From assembly GCF_022815725.1 (NCBI RefSeq), contig NZ_JALGRF010000011.1, positions 149,169 to 213,168 on the forward strand: a DNA stretch of 64,000 bases, written 5' to 3'. Shown here one piece after another: positions 17,524-26,456 of the stretch; within the stretch, counting starts at the first letter, position 1; each line of letters begins with the position of its first letter. The notes beneath the pieces are model-generated. The model was not told the DNA's origin. It did no database searches and saw only the letters and a program-made list of their open reading frames with translations. The stretch is from Streptomyces sp. APSN-46.1 (GTDB lineage: Bacteria > Actinomycetota > Actinomycetes > Streptomycetales > Streptomycetaceae). Made by a program: the position numbers and the translations under genes.

Positions 17524-18180
17524 CTACGGGTGGTGCGGACCGCGCCGCTGCGGCAGGGAGACCACGCCCGTGCCGGCGTCCGTCGGCCCGGCCGGCGGCA
17601 GCCCCGCGATCTGGCACAGCAGCTCGCACCACGCGGACAGGTGCGCCGAGGTGTCCGGGACCCCGCCCACCCCCTCGCGCGGCGTCCACGAGGCTCTGAT
17701 CTCGATCTGGGTGGCCGGCCGCCGCTCCGCGAGACCGCCGAAGTAGTGCGAGCTCGCCATGGTCACGGTCCCGCTCGCCTCCCCGTACGTCAGCCCGCGC
17801 GCGTCCAGCGCCCCCGTCAGCCAGGACCAGCACACCTCGGGGAGCAGCGGATCCGCGGCCATCTCCGGCTCCAGCTCCGCCCGTACGAGCGTCACCAGCC
17901 GGAACGTCCCGTGCCAGGCGTCGTGCCCGTCCGGGTCGTGGAGCAGGATCAGCCGGCCGTCGGCCAGATCGTCCTCGCCGTCCACGACGGCCGCCTCCAG
18001 CGCGTACGCGTGCGGCGCGAGTCTCTGGGGCGGCTTGGTGGGGTCGATCTCGATGCCCGGCCGCAGCCGCGCCTTCTTCAAGCCGTCGACCGCCCGCCGG
18101 AACGGGAGCGGGACGGAGCTCTCCTTCGCGCTGTCCATACCGTCAGCGCCATCTGAAAATCGTCCCTGAGCCGCAGCCAT
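17524..18180 (-). CDS. DUF3000-type conserved actinobacterial protein
   Basis: About 218 residues, cytoplasmic, no signal or membrane helix. I recognise it as the DUF3000-type protein that sits next to hemE in streptomycetes; its function is unknown. Visible landmarks are FRRAVDGLKKARLRPGIE near the N-terminus, DPDGHDAWHGTFRLVTLVRA in the middle, and the C-terminal SAWCELLCQIAGLPP. I start at ATG 18180 (MAAAQGRF); ATG 18138 is an alternative and a clear ribosome site is missing at both. It diverges from hemE across about 90 bp, so the two probably share a promoter region. Confidence 0.8.
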   Translation of the reverse strand: MAAAQGRFSDGADGMDSAKESSVPLPFRRAVDGLKKARLRPGIEIDPTKPPQRLAPHAYALEAAVVDGEDDLADGRLILLHDPDGHDAWHGTFRLVTLVRAELEPEMAADPLLPEVCWSWLTGALDARGLTYGEASGTVTMASSHYFGGLAERRPATQIEIRASWTPREGVGGVPDTSAHLSAWCELLCQIAGLPPAGPTDAGTGVVSLPQRRGPHHP

Positions 18181-18271
18181 GCGGGGAAGACTAGGCGGAA
18201 TGAGCGCCCCCACGGCGCAGGGACACCCGCGCCGGGTCGGGCACTTCTTCATACGTGCGAAGATTTGGGTC

Positions 18272-19336
18272 GTGAGCGCCAACGATCGCCCCACGGGCCA
18301 GCCGAGTCAGACGTACGATTCCGCCTTCCTGAAGGCGTGCCGGCGGGAACCGGTGCCGCACACCCCCGTGTGGTTCATGCGACAGGCCGGGCGCTCCCTC
18401 CCCGAGTACCGCAAGCTGCGTGAGGGCACGCAGATGCTGGAATCCTGCATGCGCCCCGACCTGGTCACGGAGATCACGCTCCAGCCGGTCCGCCGCCACA
18501 AGGTGGACGCGGCGATCTTCTTCTCCGACATCGTGGTCCCGCTCAAGGCCATCGGCATCGACCTGGACATCAAGCCGGGCATCGGCCCGGTCGTCGCCCA
18601 GCCGATCCGCCGCCGCGAGGACCTCGCACAGCTGCGCGACCTCACCCCTGAGGACGTCTCGTACGTCACCGAGGCGATCGGCATGCTCACGGGTGAACTG
18701 GGCAGCACGCCGTTGATCGGTTTCGCCGGCGCGCCTTTCACTCTCGCGAGCTACCTGGTCGAGGGCGGTCCGTCCCGCAACCACGAGCACACCAAGGCCC
18801 TGATGTACGGGGACCCGGAGCTGTGGGCGGACCTGCTGGACCGCCTCGCGGAGATCACCTCCGCCTTCCTGAAGGTGCAGATCGAGGCGGGCGTCTCGGC
18901 GGTCCAGCTCTTCGACTCCTGGGTCGGCGCGCTGGCCCCGGCGGACTACCGTCGCTCGGTGATGCCCGCGTCGGCGAAGGTCTTCGAGTCCGTCGCCTCG
19001 TACGGCGTCCCGCGCATCCACTTCGGCGTGGGAACGGGCGAGCTGCTGGGCCTGATGGGTGAGGCCGGCGCGGACGTCATGGGCGTCGACTGGCGGGTCC
19101 CGATGGACGAGGCCGTCCGCCGTGTGGGCCCCGGCAAGGCGCTCCAGGGCAACCTGGACCCCGCCGTGCTGTTCTCCACCCCGGAGGCGGTCGAGACGAA
19201 GACGGACGAGGTCCTCGCCGCCGCCGCCGGCCTGGAGGGCCACATCTTCAACCTGGGCCACGGCGTCCTCCCGACCACGGACCCGGACGCCTTGACCCGC
19301 CTGGTGGACTACGTCCACACCAAGACCGCGCGCTGA
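18272..19336 (+). CDS. hemE: Uroporphyrinogen decarboxylase
   Basis: A 354-residue cytosolic enzyme that removes four carboxyl groups from uroporphyrinogen III to give coproporphyrinogen III. Signature regions PVWFMRQAGRSLPEY (substrate-binding Arg) and AIFFSDIVVPLKAIG (catalytic Asp) are intact, as is FNLGHGVLP near the end. The GTG at 18272 gives the normal family length; a longer frame from 18179 adds an unrelated leader. No strong Shine-Dalgarno is visible. The next haem genes, cgoX and chdC, follow 3 kb downstream on the same strand after two genes on the opposite strand. Confidence 0.96.
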   Translation: MSANDRPTGQPSQTYDSAFLKACRREPVPHTPVWFMRQAGRSLPEYRKLREGTQMLESCMRPDLVTEITLQPVRRHKVDAAIFFSDIVVPLKAIGIDLDIKPGIGPVVAQPIRRREDLAQLRDLTPEDVSYVTEAIGMLTGELGSTPLIGFAGAPFTLASYLVEGGPSRNHEHTKALMYGDPELWADLLDRLAEITSAFLKVQIEAGVSAVQLFDSWVGALAPADYRRSVMPASAKVFESVASYGVPRIHFGVGTGELLGLMGEAGADVMGVDWRVPMDEAVRRVGPGKALQGNLDPAVLFSTPEAVETKTDEVLAAAAGLEGHIFNLGHGVLPTTDPDALTRLVDYVHTKTAR

Positions 19337-19362
19337 GGCCGGTTCCCGGGGGCGCTGCCCCC

Positions 19363-19444
19363 GGACCCCCGCGCCTCAAACGCCGGCGAGGCTGAAAGAT
19401 CCAGCCTCGCCGGCGTTTGAGGCGCGGGTCCGGGCGGAGCCCGG
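19363..19444. terminator. Dispersed-repeat hairpin between convergent genes
   Basis: A stem of about 30 bp (19363-19394 with 19402-19431, two bulged Cs) with a 7-nt loop. It contains the core CAGCCTCGCCGGCGTTTGAG and its inverse. It lies between the converging hemE and oxidoreductase stops and should terminate both. The right arm plus flank (19402-19444) is identical to 63929-63971, where it is part of the treY frame. Confidence 0.8.
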
Positions 19445-19464
19445 GAGGCCGGCCCGCAGGGCCC

Positions 19465-20847
19465 CTAGACCCCCGCAGCCCGCACGGCGGACACGGCCTT
19501 GCGGGCGGCGACCAGGATCGGGTCCCACACGGGAGAGAACGGCGGGGCGTAGCCCAAGTCGAGGGACACGACCTGTTCCACCGTCATACCCGCCGTCAAG
19601 GCGACGGCGGCGATGTCCACCCGCTTCGCGGCCCCCGCGCCGCCGACGATCTGGACGCCCAGCAGACGCCCCGTACGGCGTTCCGCCAGCATCTTCACCG
19701 TCATCTCCGCCGCGCCCGGGTAGTAGCCCGCCGTATTGGTGGAGGTGATGGTGGCCGTCACGAAGCGCAGGCCCGCCGCCAGCGCGTCCCGCTCGCGCAG
19801 GCCCGTACGGGCGATCTCCAGATCGCAGACCTTGCTCACCGCCGTCCCGACGACGCCCGGGAACGTCGCGTAGCCGCCGCCCACGCCCGTGCCGATCACC
19901 TGGCCGTGCTTGTTGGCGTGCGTGCCCAGCGGGATGTGCCGGGTGTGGCCGGAGATCAGGTCCAGGACCTCCACGCAGTCGCCGCCCGACCAGACGTTCT
20001 CGTGCCCCCGGACCCGCATCGAGAGGTCGGTGAGCAGGCCGCCCGACGCGCCGAGCGGGAGGCCCGCCGCGCGGGCGAGGGCGGTGCGGGGTTCCACGCC
20101 GATGCCGAGCACGACCACGTCCGCCGGGTACTCGTCACCGGCCGCCGTGGCCACCGCGCGGGCGCGGCCCTCGTCGTCCGTCAGGATCTTCGACACCTCG
20201 GCGCCGGAGACGGTGCGGATGCCCATGCGGTTCATCGCGCCGTGCACGAGGGCGCCCATGTCCGGATCCAGGGTGGCCATCGGCTGCGCGCCCCGGTGCA
20301 GCACGGTGACCTCGTAGCCCCGTGCGACCAGCGCCTCCGCCATCTCCACGCCGATGTACCCCGCGCCGACCACGACCGCGCGGCGGATCTCCGTACGCTC
20401 CAGGGTGGTGAGCAGGTGCTGGCCGTCGTCCAGGGTCTGGACGCCGTGGACCCCGTACGCGCCGATGCCCGGGAGGCGCGGCCGGACCGGGCGGGCGCCC
20501 GTGGCGAGGACGAGCTTGTCGTAACCCGTCCACGATTCGGATCCGGTGTCCAGATCCCGGGCCCGGACGCGCCCGCCGGCGAGGTCCAGCTCCACGACCT
20601 CCGTGCGGGTGCGCAGGTCGATGTCCCGGGCGCGGTGCTCCTCCGGGGTGCGGGCGATCAGGGCGTCCCGCTCGGCCACCCGCCCGCCGATCCAGTACGG
20701 GATCCCGCACGCGGAGTACGAGGTGAAGTGCCCCCGCTCGAACGCGACGATCTCCAGTTCGGCCGGGCCCTTCATCCGCCGGGCCTGTGACGCGGCGGAC
20801 ATCCCCGCCGCGTCACCGCCGACCACCACCAGTCGTTCCGCCGCCAT
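19465..20847 (-). CDS. FAD-dependent pyridine-nucleotide disulfide oxidoreductase, CoA-disulfide-reductase-like
   Basis: 460 residues. An N-terminal FAD site (LVVVGGDAAGMSAASQARR), a single active-site cysteine in YSACGIPYWIGG near residue 43, a second Rossmann NAD(P)H site (RRAVVVGAGYIGVEMAEAL) and the C-terminal dimerisation domain place it with CoA-disulfide reductases, NADH oxidases and related persulfide reductases, which use one redox cysteine rather than a CxxxxC pair. Streptomycetes use mycothiol, so the true substrate may not be CoA. There is no rhodanese domain at either end. It stands alone, converging on hemE. Confidence 0.88.
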   Translation of the reverse strand: MAAERLVVVGGDAAGMSAASQARRMKGPAELEIVAFERGHFTSYSACGIPYWIGGRVAERDALIARTPEEHRARDIDLRTRTEVVELDLAGGRVRARDLDTGSESWTGYDKLVLATGARPVRPRLPGIGAYGVHGVQTLDDGQHLLTTLERTEIRRAVVVGAGYIGVEMAEALVARGYEVTVLHRGAQPMATLDPDMGALVHGAMNRMGIRTVSGAEVSKILTDDEGRARAVATAAGDEYPADVVVLGIGVEPRTALARAAGLPLGASGGLLTDLSMRVRGHENVWSGGDCVEVLDLISGHTRHIPLGTHANKHGQVIGTGVGGGYATFPGVVGTAVSKVCDLEIARTGLRERDALAAGLRFVTATITSTNTAGYYPGAAEMTVKMLAERRTGRLLGVQIVGGAGAAKRVDIAAVALTAGMTVEQVVSLDLGYAPPFSPVWDPILVAARKAVSAVRAAGV

Positions 20848-20921
20848 CGTCAGCCCCGTCCGTCCCGCACCGCTGCCTTCGCTTGGGGAACACGCTACGG
20901 GGCACCGGCCGTTGGGGGTGC

Positions 20922-22025
20922 TCAGCCCTCCGAGTCCGCCGGTGATTCGGCCGCCGGGGATTCGGCCGACGCCGATGCGGCCGACGCCGATGCGGCCGGC
21001 GTGGCCCCGGGCGCTGGCCGCGCCGCCGGGAAGCCCGGGATCCGCTTCGGGGCCAGGCCCGTCTTCGGCTTCGCCGGTCGCAGCCGCCGGTACACCCGGA
21101 AGCCCAGCGCCACCAGCAGGCCCGTCACCGCGAACGGCAGCACCGCGCCCACCGCCAGCGTCAGGAACCGCACGAGGGTCGTGAACACGTCCCAGCCGCC
21201 CCCCAGGGCGTCCATGAACGCCGGAGTCTTCTCCTCCTTCTTCTTCTCCGGCGCCGCCGCCTTCGCGGGCTCCGAGACCTCCATCGTGATCGTGCCCATG
21301 GAGGTCTGGTCCTTCAGCGCCGTCTGCTGTGCCAGCAGCGACTCCAGGTCCGACTGGCGCTTGCTCAGCTCGCTCTCCAGCATCACCACGTCGCTGAGCG
21401 CGGAGGCCTTGTCCATCATCTCCCGCACCCGGACCACGCTCGCCTGCTGCGACTTGACCCGGCTGTCGATGTCCGCGACCTTCTGGGTCACGTCCTGCGC
21501 CTCGACCTTGCGGTGCAGCAGCTTCCCGCTGCCCTCCATGGCGCCGAGCACCGCGTCGAAGCGGTCGCCGGGCACCCGCAGGGTCACCGTCGAGGTCATG
21601 CGGCCGTCCTCGCCGCGTTTGGTCGACTCGTTCCCGACGTAACCGCCCGCGCCCTCGGCCGCCGTCCGGGCCGCGACGAGCGCCTTCTGCGCGTCTGCCG
21701 TCTCGATGGCCAGGTTCGCCGTACGGATGACATGCGGCCGGACCGCGGCCGACTGCTGTCCCTCCTTGGGGGCCGCGGGGGCCGCCGCCCCGGTACCGGG
21801 CTTGCCCGGGGCGGGAGCGGCCGCGCCCTCCTGCGGCTTGGCCGCCGCCTCGCCCACCGCCGCCTTGTCCGAGGAGCCGCTCATGCCGTCCGCCCCGCAA
21901 CCGGTGAGCACGAGCGCCCCCGTCAGGGAGAGGGCGGCCAGGGCCGCCGCCGAACGGTGTCCGGCCGAACGGTGCCTGGACGAACGATTTCTGGCCGAAC
22001 GAGTTTTGTGCGTGCTCTGATGCAT
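20922..22025 (-). CDS. DUF4349 lipoprotein with coiled coil and C-terminal membrane helix
   Basis: 367 residues. The start has an Arg/Ser/His-rich n-region (RSARNRSSRHRSAGHRSA) encoded by imperfect 15-bp repeats, a hydrophobic core and the lipobox LTGC. An Ala/Pro/Lys-rich spacer is followed by the DUF4349 domain (about 90-250, IRTANLAIETADAQ to GTITMEVSEP), which contains a long coiled coil rich in Gln/Ser/Glu. One transmembrane helix lies near residue 285-310, then a Pro/Ala/Ser tail. It is therefore tethered at both ends to the membrane, an odd topology. Function unknown. It diverges from cgoX. Confidence 0.85.
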   Translation of the reverse strand: MHQSTHKTRSARNRSSRHRSAGHRSAAALAALSLTGALVLTGCGADGMSGSSDKAAVGEAAAKPQEGAAAPAPGKPGTGAAAPAAPKEGQQSAAVRPHVIRTANLAIETADAQKALVAARTAAEGAGGYVGNESTKRGEDGRMTSTVTLRVPGDRFDAVLGAMEGSGKLLHRKVEAQDVTQKVADIDSRVKSQQASVVRVREMMDKASALSDVVMLESELSKRQSDLESLLAQQTALKDQTSMGTITMEVSEPAKAAAPEKKKEEKTPAFMDALGGGWDVFTTLVRFLTLAVGAVLPFAVTGLLVALGFRVYRRLRPAKPKTGLAPKRIPGFPAARPAPGATPAASASAASASAESPAAESPADSEG

Positions 22026-22163
22026 GGCTGAAACCCCCGAGGATCGGCTGATGTCGCCGGTGTGACGTTCAGGGTCCTGCCGCGGGTTTCGCTTCCGCGG
22101 TCCCGAGCCGATCCCGATGCGGTCACGGTCCGGCGTCGGTGATCGGTCTGAGACGATGTGTCC

Positions 22164-23612
22164 ATGGACGAAGCGGACACACGTACGGACCAGCCGGGTC
22201 GCGCCGGCCACGTCGTCGTGATCGGCGGCGGTATCGCCGGCCTCGCGGCGGCCCACCGGCTGCTCGCGGGCGGCGCCCAGGTCACGCTCCTGGAGGCCGG
22301 ACCCCGGCTCGGCGGCAAGCTGCGCGGCGGCGAGCTCGCCGGCGCCCCCGTCGACCTCGGCGCCGAATCCATCCTCGCCCGCCGCCCCGAAGCCGTGGCC
22401 CTCGCCCGCGCGGTGGGCCTCGGCGAGGCCCTCCAGCCGCCCGCCACCGCGACGGCCCACCTGTGGACCCGGGGCGCGCTGCGGCCCATGCCGCGCGGCC
22501 ATGTCATGGGCGTCCCCGGCGACTTGGGCCCGCTCGCCGCCTCCGGGGTGCTCTCCGCCGAGGGCTTGGCCCGGATCGAGGCCGAACACGCGCTGCCGCC
22601 CGCCGAGATCGGCGAGGACATCGCCGTCGGCGAGTACGTCGCCGCCCGGCTCGGCCGCGAGGTCGTCGACCGGCTCGTCGAACCGCTGCTCGGCGGGGTC
22701 TACGCCGGCAACGCCTACCGCATCTCGATGCGCGCCGCCGTGCCGAACCTCTTCGAGGCCGCCCGTACGCACGCGCTGCTCGGCGAGGGCGTACGGGAAC
22801 TCCAGCGCCGCGCGGCCCAGCAGCCCCAGGCGGCCGGTCCCGTCTTCGCCGGCATCGAGGGCGGCATCGGACGCCTCCCGGTCGCCGTCGCCGAGGCCTG
22901 CCGCGCGGCCGGGGCTCGGATCCTCACCGAAACCCCCGTGCGCGAGGTCCTGCGTACCGGCGAGGGCTGGCGGGTCGTCGCCGGCGCCGAGGTCATCGAC
23001 GCCGACGGCGTGGTCCTGGCCACCCCGGCCGGGCCCGCCGCCCGGCTGCTGGACGTGCTCGCGCCGACCGCGGCCGCCGAGCTGCGCGCGGTCGAGTACG
23101 CCTCGATGGCCCTGGTCACGATGGCCTTCCGGCGCTCCGAGCTGCCCGCCGCGATCGCCGAGGGCGGCGCCAGCGGGTTCCTCGTACCGCCCGTGGACGG
23201 CCGGACGATCAAGGCGTCCACCTTCTCCAGCAACAAGTGGTCCTGGGCCGGCGCCGACCCCGAGCTGTTCCTGCTGCGCACCTCGGTGGGCCGGCACGGC
23301 GACGAGAAGGACCTCGAACGGGAGGATGCCGAGCTGGTGGAGGTCTCCCTGCGCGACCTCGGCGCGGCCGTCGGCCTCGCGGCCCGGCCGGTCGCCTCCA
23401 CGGTCACCCGCTGGGACGGCGGTCTGCCCCAGTACCCCGTCGGCCACCTGGGCCGCGTCGACCGGATCCGGGCCGCCGTCGCGGCGCTGCCCGGTCTCGC
23501 GGTGTGCGGCGCGCTCTACGACGGAGTGGGCATCCCGGCGTGCGTCGCGAGCGCCGGGAAGGCCGCCGACGTGGTGATGGCCACGTTGGGCACCCCTGGC
23601 ACGGACCACTGA
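22164..23612 (+). CDS. cgoX: Coproporphyrinogen III oxidase, HemY/CgoX type
   Basis: A 482-residue FAD enzyme with the dinucleotide motif HVVVIGGGIAGLAAAHRLL at residues 15-35, the second conserved block ESILARRPEA, and the C-terminal FAD contact GVGIPACVASAGKAA. In Gram-positive bacteria this oxygen-dependent family oxidises coproporphyrinogen III to coproporphyrin III, and the chdC gene 23 bp downstream supports that pathway rather than classical protoporphyrinogen oxidase. It is often labelled hemG or hemY. ATG 22164 and GTG 22158 are both possible; neither has a ribosome site, so the message may be nearly leaderless. Confidence 0.93.
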   Translation: MDEADTRTDQPGRAGHVVVIGGGIAGLAAAHRLLAGGAQVTLLEAGPRLGGKLRGGELAGAPVDLGAESILARRPEAVALARAVGLGEALQPPATATAHLWTRGALRPMPRGHVMGVPGDLGPLAASGVLSAEGLARIEAEHALPPAEIGEDIAVGEYVAARLGREVVDRLVEPLLGGVYAGNAYRISMRAAVPNLFEAARTHALLGEGVRELQRRAAQQPQAAGPVFAGIEGGIGRLPVAVAEACRAAGARILTETPVREVLRTGEGWRVVAGAEVIDADGVVLATPAGPAARLLDVLAPTAAAELRAVEYASMALVTMAFRRSELPAAIAEGGASGFLVPPVDGRTIKASTFSSNKWSWAGADPELFLLRTSVGRHGDEKDLEREDAELVEVSLRDLGAAVGLAARPVASTVTRWDGGLPQYPVGHLGRVDRIRAAVAALPGLAVCGALYDGVGIPACVASAGKAADVVMATLGTPGTDH

Positions 23613-23635
23613 TCAGCACACGGGACAATGGACAC

Positions 23636-24349
23636 ATGACTGCACCAGAGAAGATTCCCAACGCGGGGAAGAAGGCGAAGGACCTCAACGAGGTCATCCG
23701 CTACACCCTGTGGTCCGTCTTCAAGCTCAAGGACGTCCTCCCGGAAAACCGCGCCGGCTACGCCGACGAGGTCCAGGAGCTGTTCGACCAGCTGGCCGCC
23801 AAGGACATCACCGTCCGCGGCACCTATGACGTCTCCGGCCTGCGCGCCGACGCGGACATCATGATCTGGTGGCACGCCGAGACCTCGGACGAGCTGCAGA
23901 CCGCGTACAACCTGTTCCGCCGCACCAAGCTGGGCCGCGCGCTGGAGCCGGTGTGGTCGAACATGGCCCTGCACCGCCCGGCCGAGTTCAACAAGTCGCA
24001 CATCCCGGCCTTCCTGGCCGACGAGGTCGCCCGCGACTACGTCAGCGTGTACCCCTTCGTACGCTCGTACGACTGGTACCTGCTGCCCGACGAGGACCGC
24101 CGCCGCATGCTCGCCGACCACGGCAAGATGGCCCGCGGATACCCGGACGTGCGTGCCAACACCGTCGCCTCCTTCTCGCTGGGCGACTACGAGTGGATGC
24201 TGGCCTTCGAGGCCGACGAGCTGTACCGCATCGTCGACCTCATGCGTCACCTGCGTGCCTCCGAGGCCCGTATGCACGTCCGTGAAGAGGTGCCCTTCTA
24301 CACCGGGCGCCGCAAGTCCGTCGCCGATCTGGTGGCCGGGCTCGCCTGA
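23636..24349 (+). CDS. chdC: Coproheme decarboxylase (HemQ/ChdC)
   Basis: A 237-residue member of the chlorite-dismutase fold that converts iron-coproporphyrin III to haem b with peroxide, the last step of the coproporphyrin-dependent pathway. The region SYDWYLLPDEDRR holds the tyrosine expected to form the radical, and ADHGKMARGYPDV holds the proximal histidine. The length fits ChdC, and the distal arginine of true chlorite dismutases is not expected here. It is 23 bp after cgoX and surely cotranscribed. Ferrochelatase (cpfC) is not in this window. Confidence 0.95.
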   Translation: MTAPEKIPNAGKKAKDLNEVIRYTLWSVFKLKDVLPENRAGYADEVQELFDQLAAKDITVRGTYDVSGLRADADIMIWWHAETSDELQTAYNLFRRTKLGRALEPVWSNMALHRPAEFNKSHIPAFLADEVARDYVSVYPFVRSYDWYLLPDEDRRRMLADHGKMARGYPDVRANTVASFSLGDYEWMLAFEADELYRIVDLMRHLRASEARMHVREEVPFYTGRRKSVADLVAGLA

Positions 24350-24462
24350 GACCTCCCCTGGGGGGAAGGGCCGGAGGACGACCACACCGTCAGGTGAGCG
24401 CCTCCGGTGGATCGGGAGGCCCTGCCCCCGAAACGACGCAGCCGGAGATCCCGCCCGGAAGT

Positions 24463-26337
24463 TCAGACGACTGGCGGCAGCGGCACCCCGCGGGTGCTTG
24501 CTGCCCGGTCGTCCAGCGACACCGGTGCGGGCTCCGGATGCGGCGCGCACGTGACACGCCACCCCGGGGTGGCTCCCGTCAGGAGGTACCGCTCCACGTG
24601 GCGGTCCACGCAGGCATTGCCTGCGCCGGTCACTCCGTGGCTGCCGGCTCCCACCTCCGTGACCAGAGCGGCCGCCCCGCCGAGCCGCCGTTGCAGCTCC
24701 AGCGCGCCCGGGTACGGGGTCGCGCCGTCCCGCTCCGCCGCGACGATCAGAGTCGGCGGGAGCCCCGCCGTCCGCGATCCCACGTCCACCGGGCGTTGCC
24801 GCTCCGGCACCGGCCAGTACGCGCACGGCAGGTTCAGAAAGGCGTTCGCCCAGGTCTCGAACGGTGCCCGGCGGGCCAGTTCGGTGTTGTCGCGGTCCCA
24901 GGTCTCCCAGTCGGCCGGCCAGGGGGCGTCGTTGCACAGCACCGCCGTGTAGACCGCCGTCGCGTTCTCCGCCTCGGCCGCCGCCGCCTCGGCCGCGGCC
25001 GGGTCCGGGGCGGGCCCGGCCAGGGCCGTCAGCGGGCCCGGATCACCCCTCAGGAACGCGCTGAGGGCCGCCGCGTGGTCCGGCCAGACGTCGTCGTAGT
25101 ACGCGACGCGCAGGGCGGCCGCCTGGAGTTCGCCGGTGCCGACCACCCCACCCGCCGGAGTACGGGCCACCGCCGCCCGGACGCGCTCGTGGCTCGCCGC
25201 CACGGCCGCCGGGGTGGCGCCGAGCCGGTAGGCGTCGTGGTGCCGGGCCGCCCAGGCCCGGAAGTCGTACCAGCGGCGCTCGAAGCCCGGCGCCTGGTCG
25301 AGGTTGTCGTGGTACCAGACGCGGCGCGGGTCGGGGTTGACCGCCGAGTCGAAGACCATCCGGCGCACGTACCGCGGGTAGAGCGTGGCGTAGACCGCCC
25401 CGAGGTAGGTGCCGTACGAGCCGCCCACGAAGGTCAGCCGGGGCTCGCCGAGCGCGGCGCGCAGCACGTGCAGATCGCGGACGTTGTTGAGGGTGGTGTA
25501 GTACGGGAGGGCCGCGCCGGCCCGTCGCGCGCAGCCGCGGGCGTACGCCTGGGCGGCGGCGACGCGTTCCTTCTTGTAAGCGGGGGAGGGCTGCTCCGGC
25601 ACCTGGGTGGGGGCCTTCGGGCGGGCCGCCGGGTCCTGGCAGGACAGCGGGGCGGAGCGGCCGACTCCGCGCGGGGCGTAGCCGACGAGGTCGTAGACGG
25701 CGGCGATGCGGTGCCAGTCGGGCCGGTCGGCGAGGAGGGGGAAGGCCATGCCGGACGCGCCCGGTCCGCCGGGGTTGTGGACGAGGGACCCCTGGCGGGC
25801 GGCCCCGCCGCGGCCGGTGGCGGTGACCCGGCTGACGGTGAGGGAGATCTGCGGGCCGTCGGGGCGGGCGTAGTCGAGCGGGACGCGGAGGGTGGCGCAG
25901 CGGACGGGCTCCGGCAGCTGCTCGGCGTCGGGACAGGGCCGGAAGTCGAGCCGGTGTCCTCCGGCGGTGTGACGCTGTCCTCCGGCGGTGTGATGGGCGG
26001 CGGCGGCCGCGGTCTCGGCGGCTCGGCGGGCGACGAGTTCGGCCCCGGCATCCTCGGCGGCCTCAGCTGCGCGGGCGGCGGTGGCCGGGGCGGGGGCGCC
26101 GGGGTTCGGGGTACCGGGGCCGGCGGTGCCGGGGCTGGCGGGGCCGGGGTTCGGGGTGCCAGGGCCGGCGGGGCCGGCGGGGCCGGGGTTCGGCGTGGCG
26201 AGGCTGCCGGGGCCGGTGGTGGTGGGGTTTGGGGGGACGGGGCTTGGGGTGGCGTGGGTGGTGGTCGCGGGGGCCAGGGCGAGGGTGAGGGCGACGGCCA
26301 GGGGGAGCGCGTGGCGTGCGAGTGGCGTCCTCCGCAT
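24463..26337 (-). CDS. Secreted alpha/beta-hydrolase peptidase (tripeptidyl-aminopeptidase type)
   Basis: 624 residues with a signal peptide (MRRTPLARHALPLAVALTLA). Residues 30-100 are a Pro/Gly/Ala/Thr repeat region (GPGTPNPGPA-like units), encoded by imperfect G-rich repeats at about 26080-26250. The catalytic domain has an oxyanion region NPGGPGASG, nucleophile Ser in FVGGSYGTYLG, Asp in AERDGATP and His in GSHGV; the C-terminal part is the TAP-like extension. Such enzymes remove tripeptides from secreted proteins. The repeat stretch is probably a flexible wall-spanning linker and is unlike shorter family members. AAGGGG precedes the ATG. Confidence 0.9.
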   Translation of the reverse strand: MRRTPLARHALPLAVALTLALAPATTTHATPSPVPPNPTTTGPGSLATPNPGPAGPAGPGTPNPGPASPGTAGPGTPNPGAPAPATAARAAEAAEDAGAELVARRAAETAAAAAHHTAGGQRHTAGGHRLDFRPCPDAEQLPEPVRCATLRVPLDYARPDGPQISLTVSRVTATGRGGAARQGSLVHNPGGPGASGMAFPLLADRPDWHRIAAVYDLVGYAPRGVGRSAPLSCQDPAARPKAPTQVPEQPSPAYKKERVAAAQAYARGCARRAGAALPYYTTLNNVRDLHVLRAALGEPRLTFVGGSYGTYLGAVYATLYPRYVRRMVFDSAVNPDPRRVWYHDNLDQAPGFERRWYDFRAWAARHHDAYRLGATPAAVAASHERVRAAVARTPAGGVVGTGELQAAALRVAYYDDVWPDHAAALSAFLRGDPGPLTALAGPAPDPAAAEAAAAEAENATAVYTAVLCNDAPWPADWETWDRDNTELARRAPFETWANAFLNLPCAYWPVPERQRPVDVGSRTAGLPPTLIVAAERDGATPYPGALELQRRLGGAAALVTEVGAGSHGVTGAGNACVDRHVERYLLTGATPGWRVTCAPHPEPAPVSLDDRAASTRGVPLPPVV

Positions 26338-26456
26338 GGCGACGACCCCTTCATCTCATCGGCTGGTCCGATGAGATTCCGGGGTCGCCGCGTCCCGGTA
26401 AAGGCGCACCGCCCGGTGTCGCCCCGAATGCCCCCCGTTGCCGTAGCGCGGCAGGG

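Noticed and set aside
24463..26337. The alpha/beta hydrolase as the missing OleB
   Set aside because: It has a signal peptide and the TAP-type peptidase motifs, is 20 kb from the cluster and belongs to a different hydrolase family.
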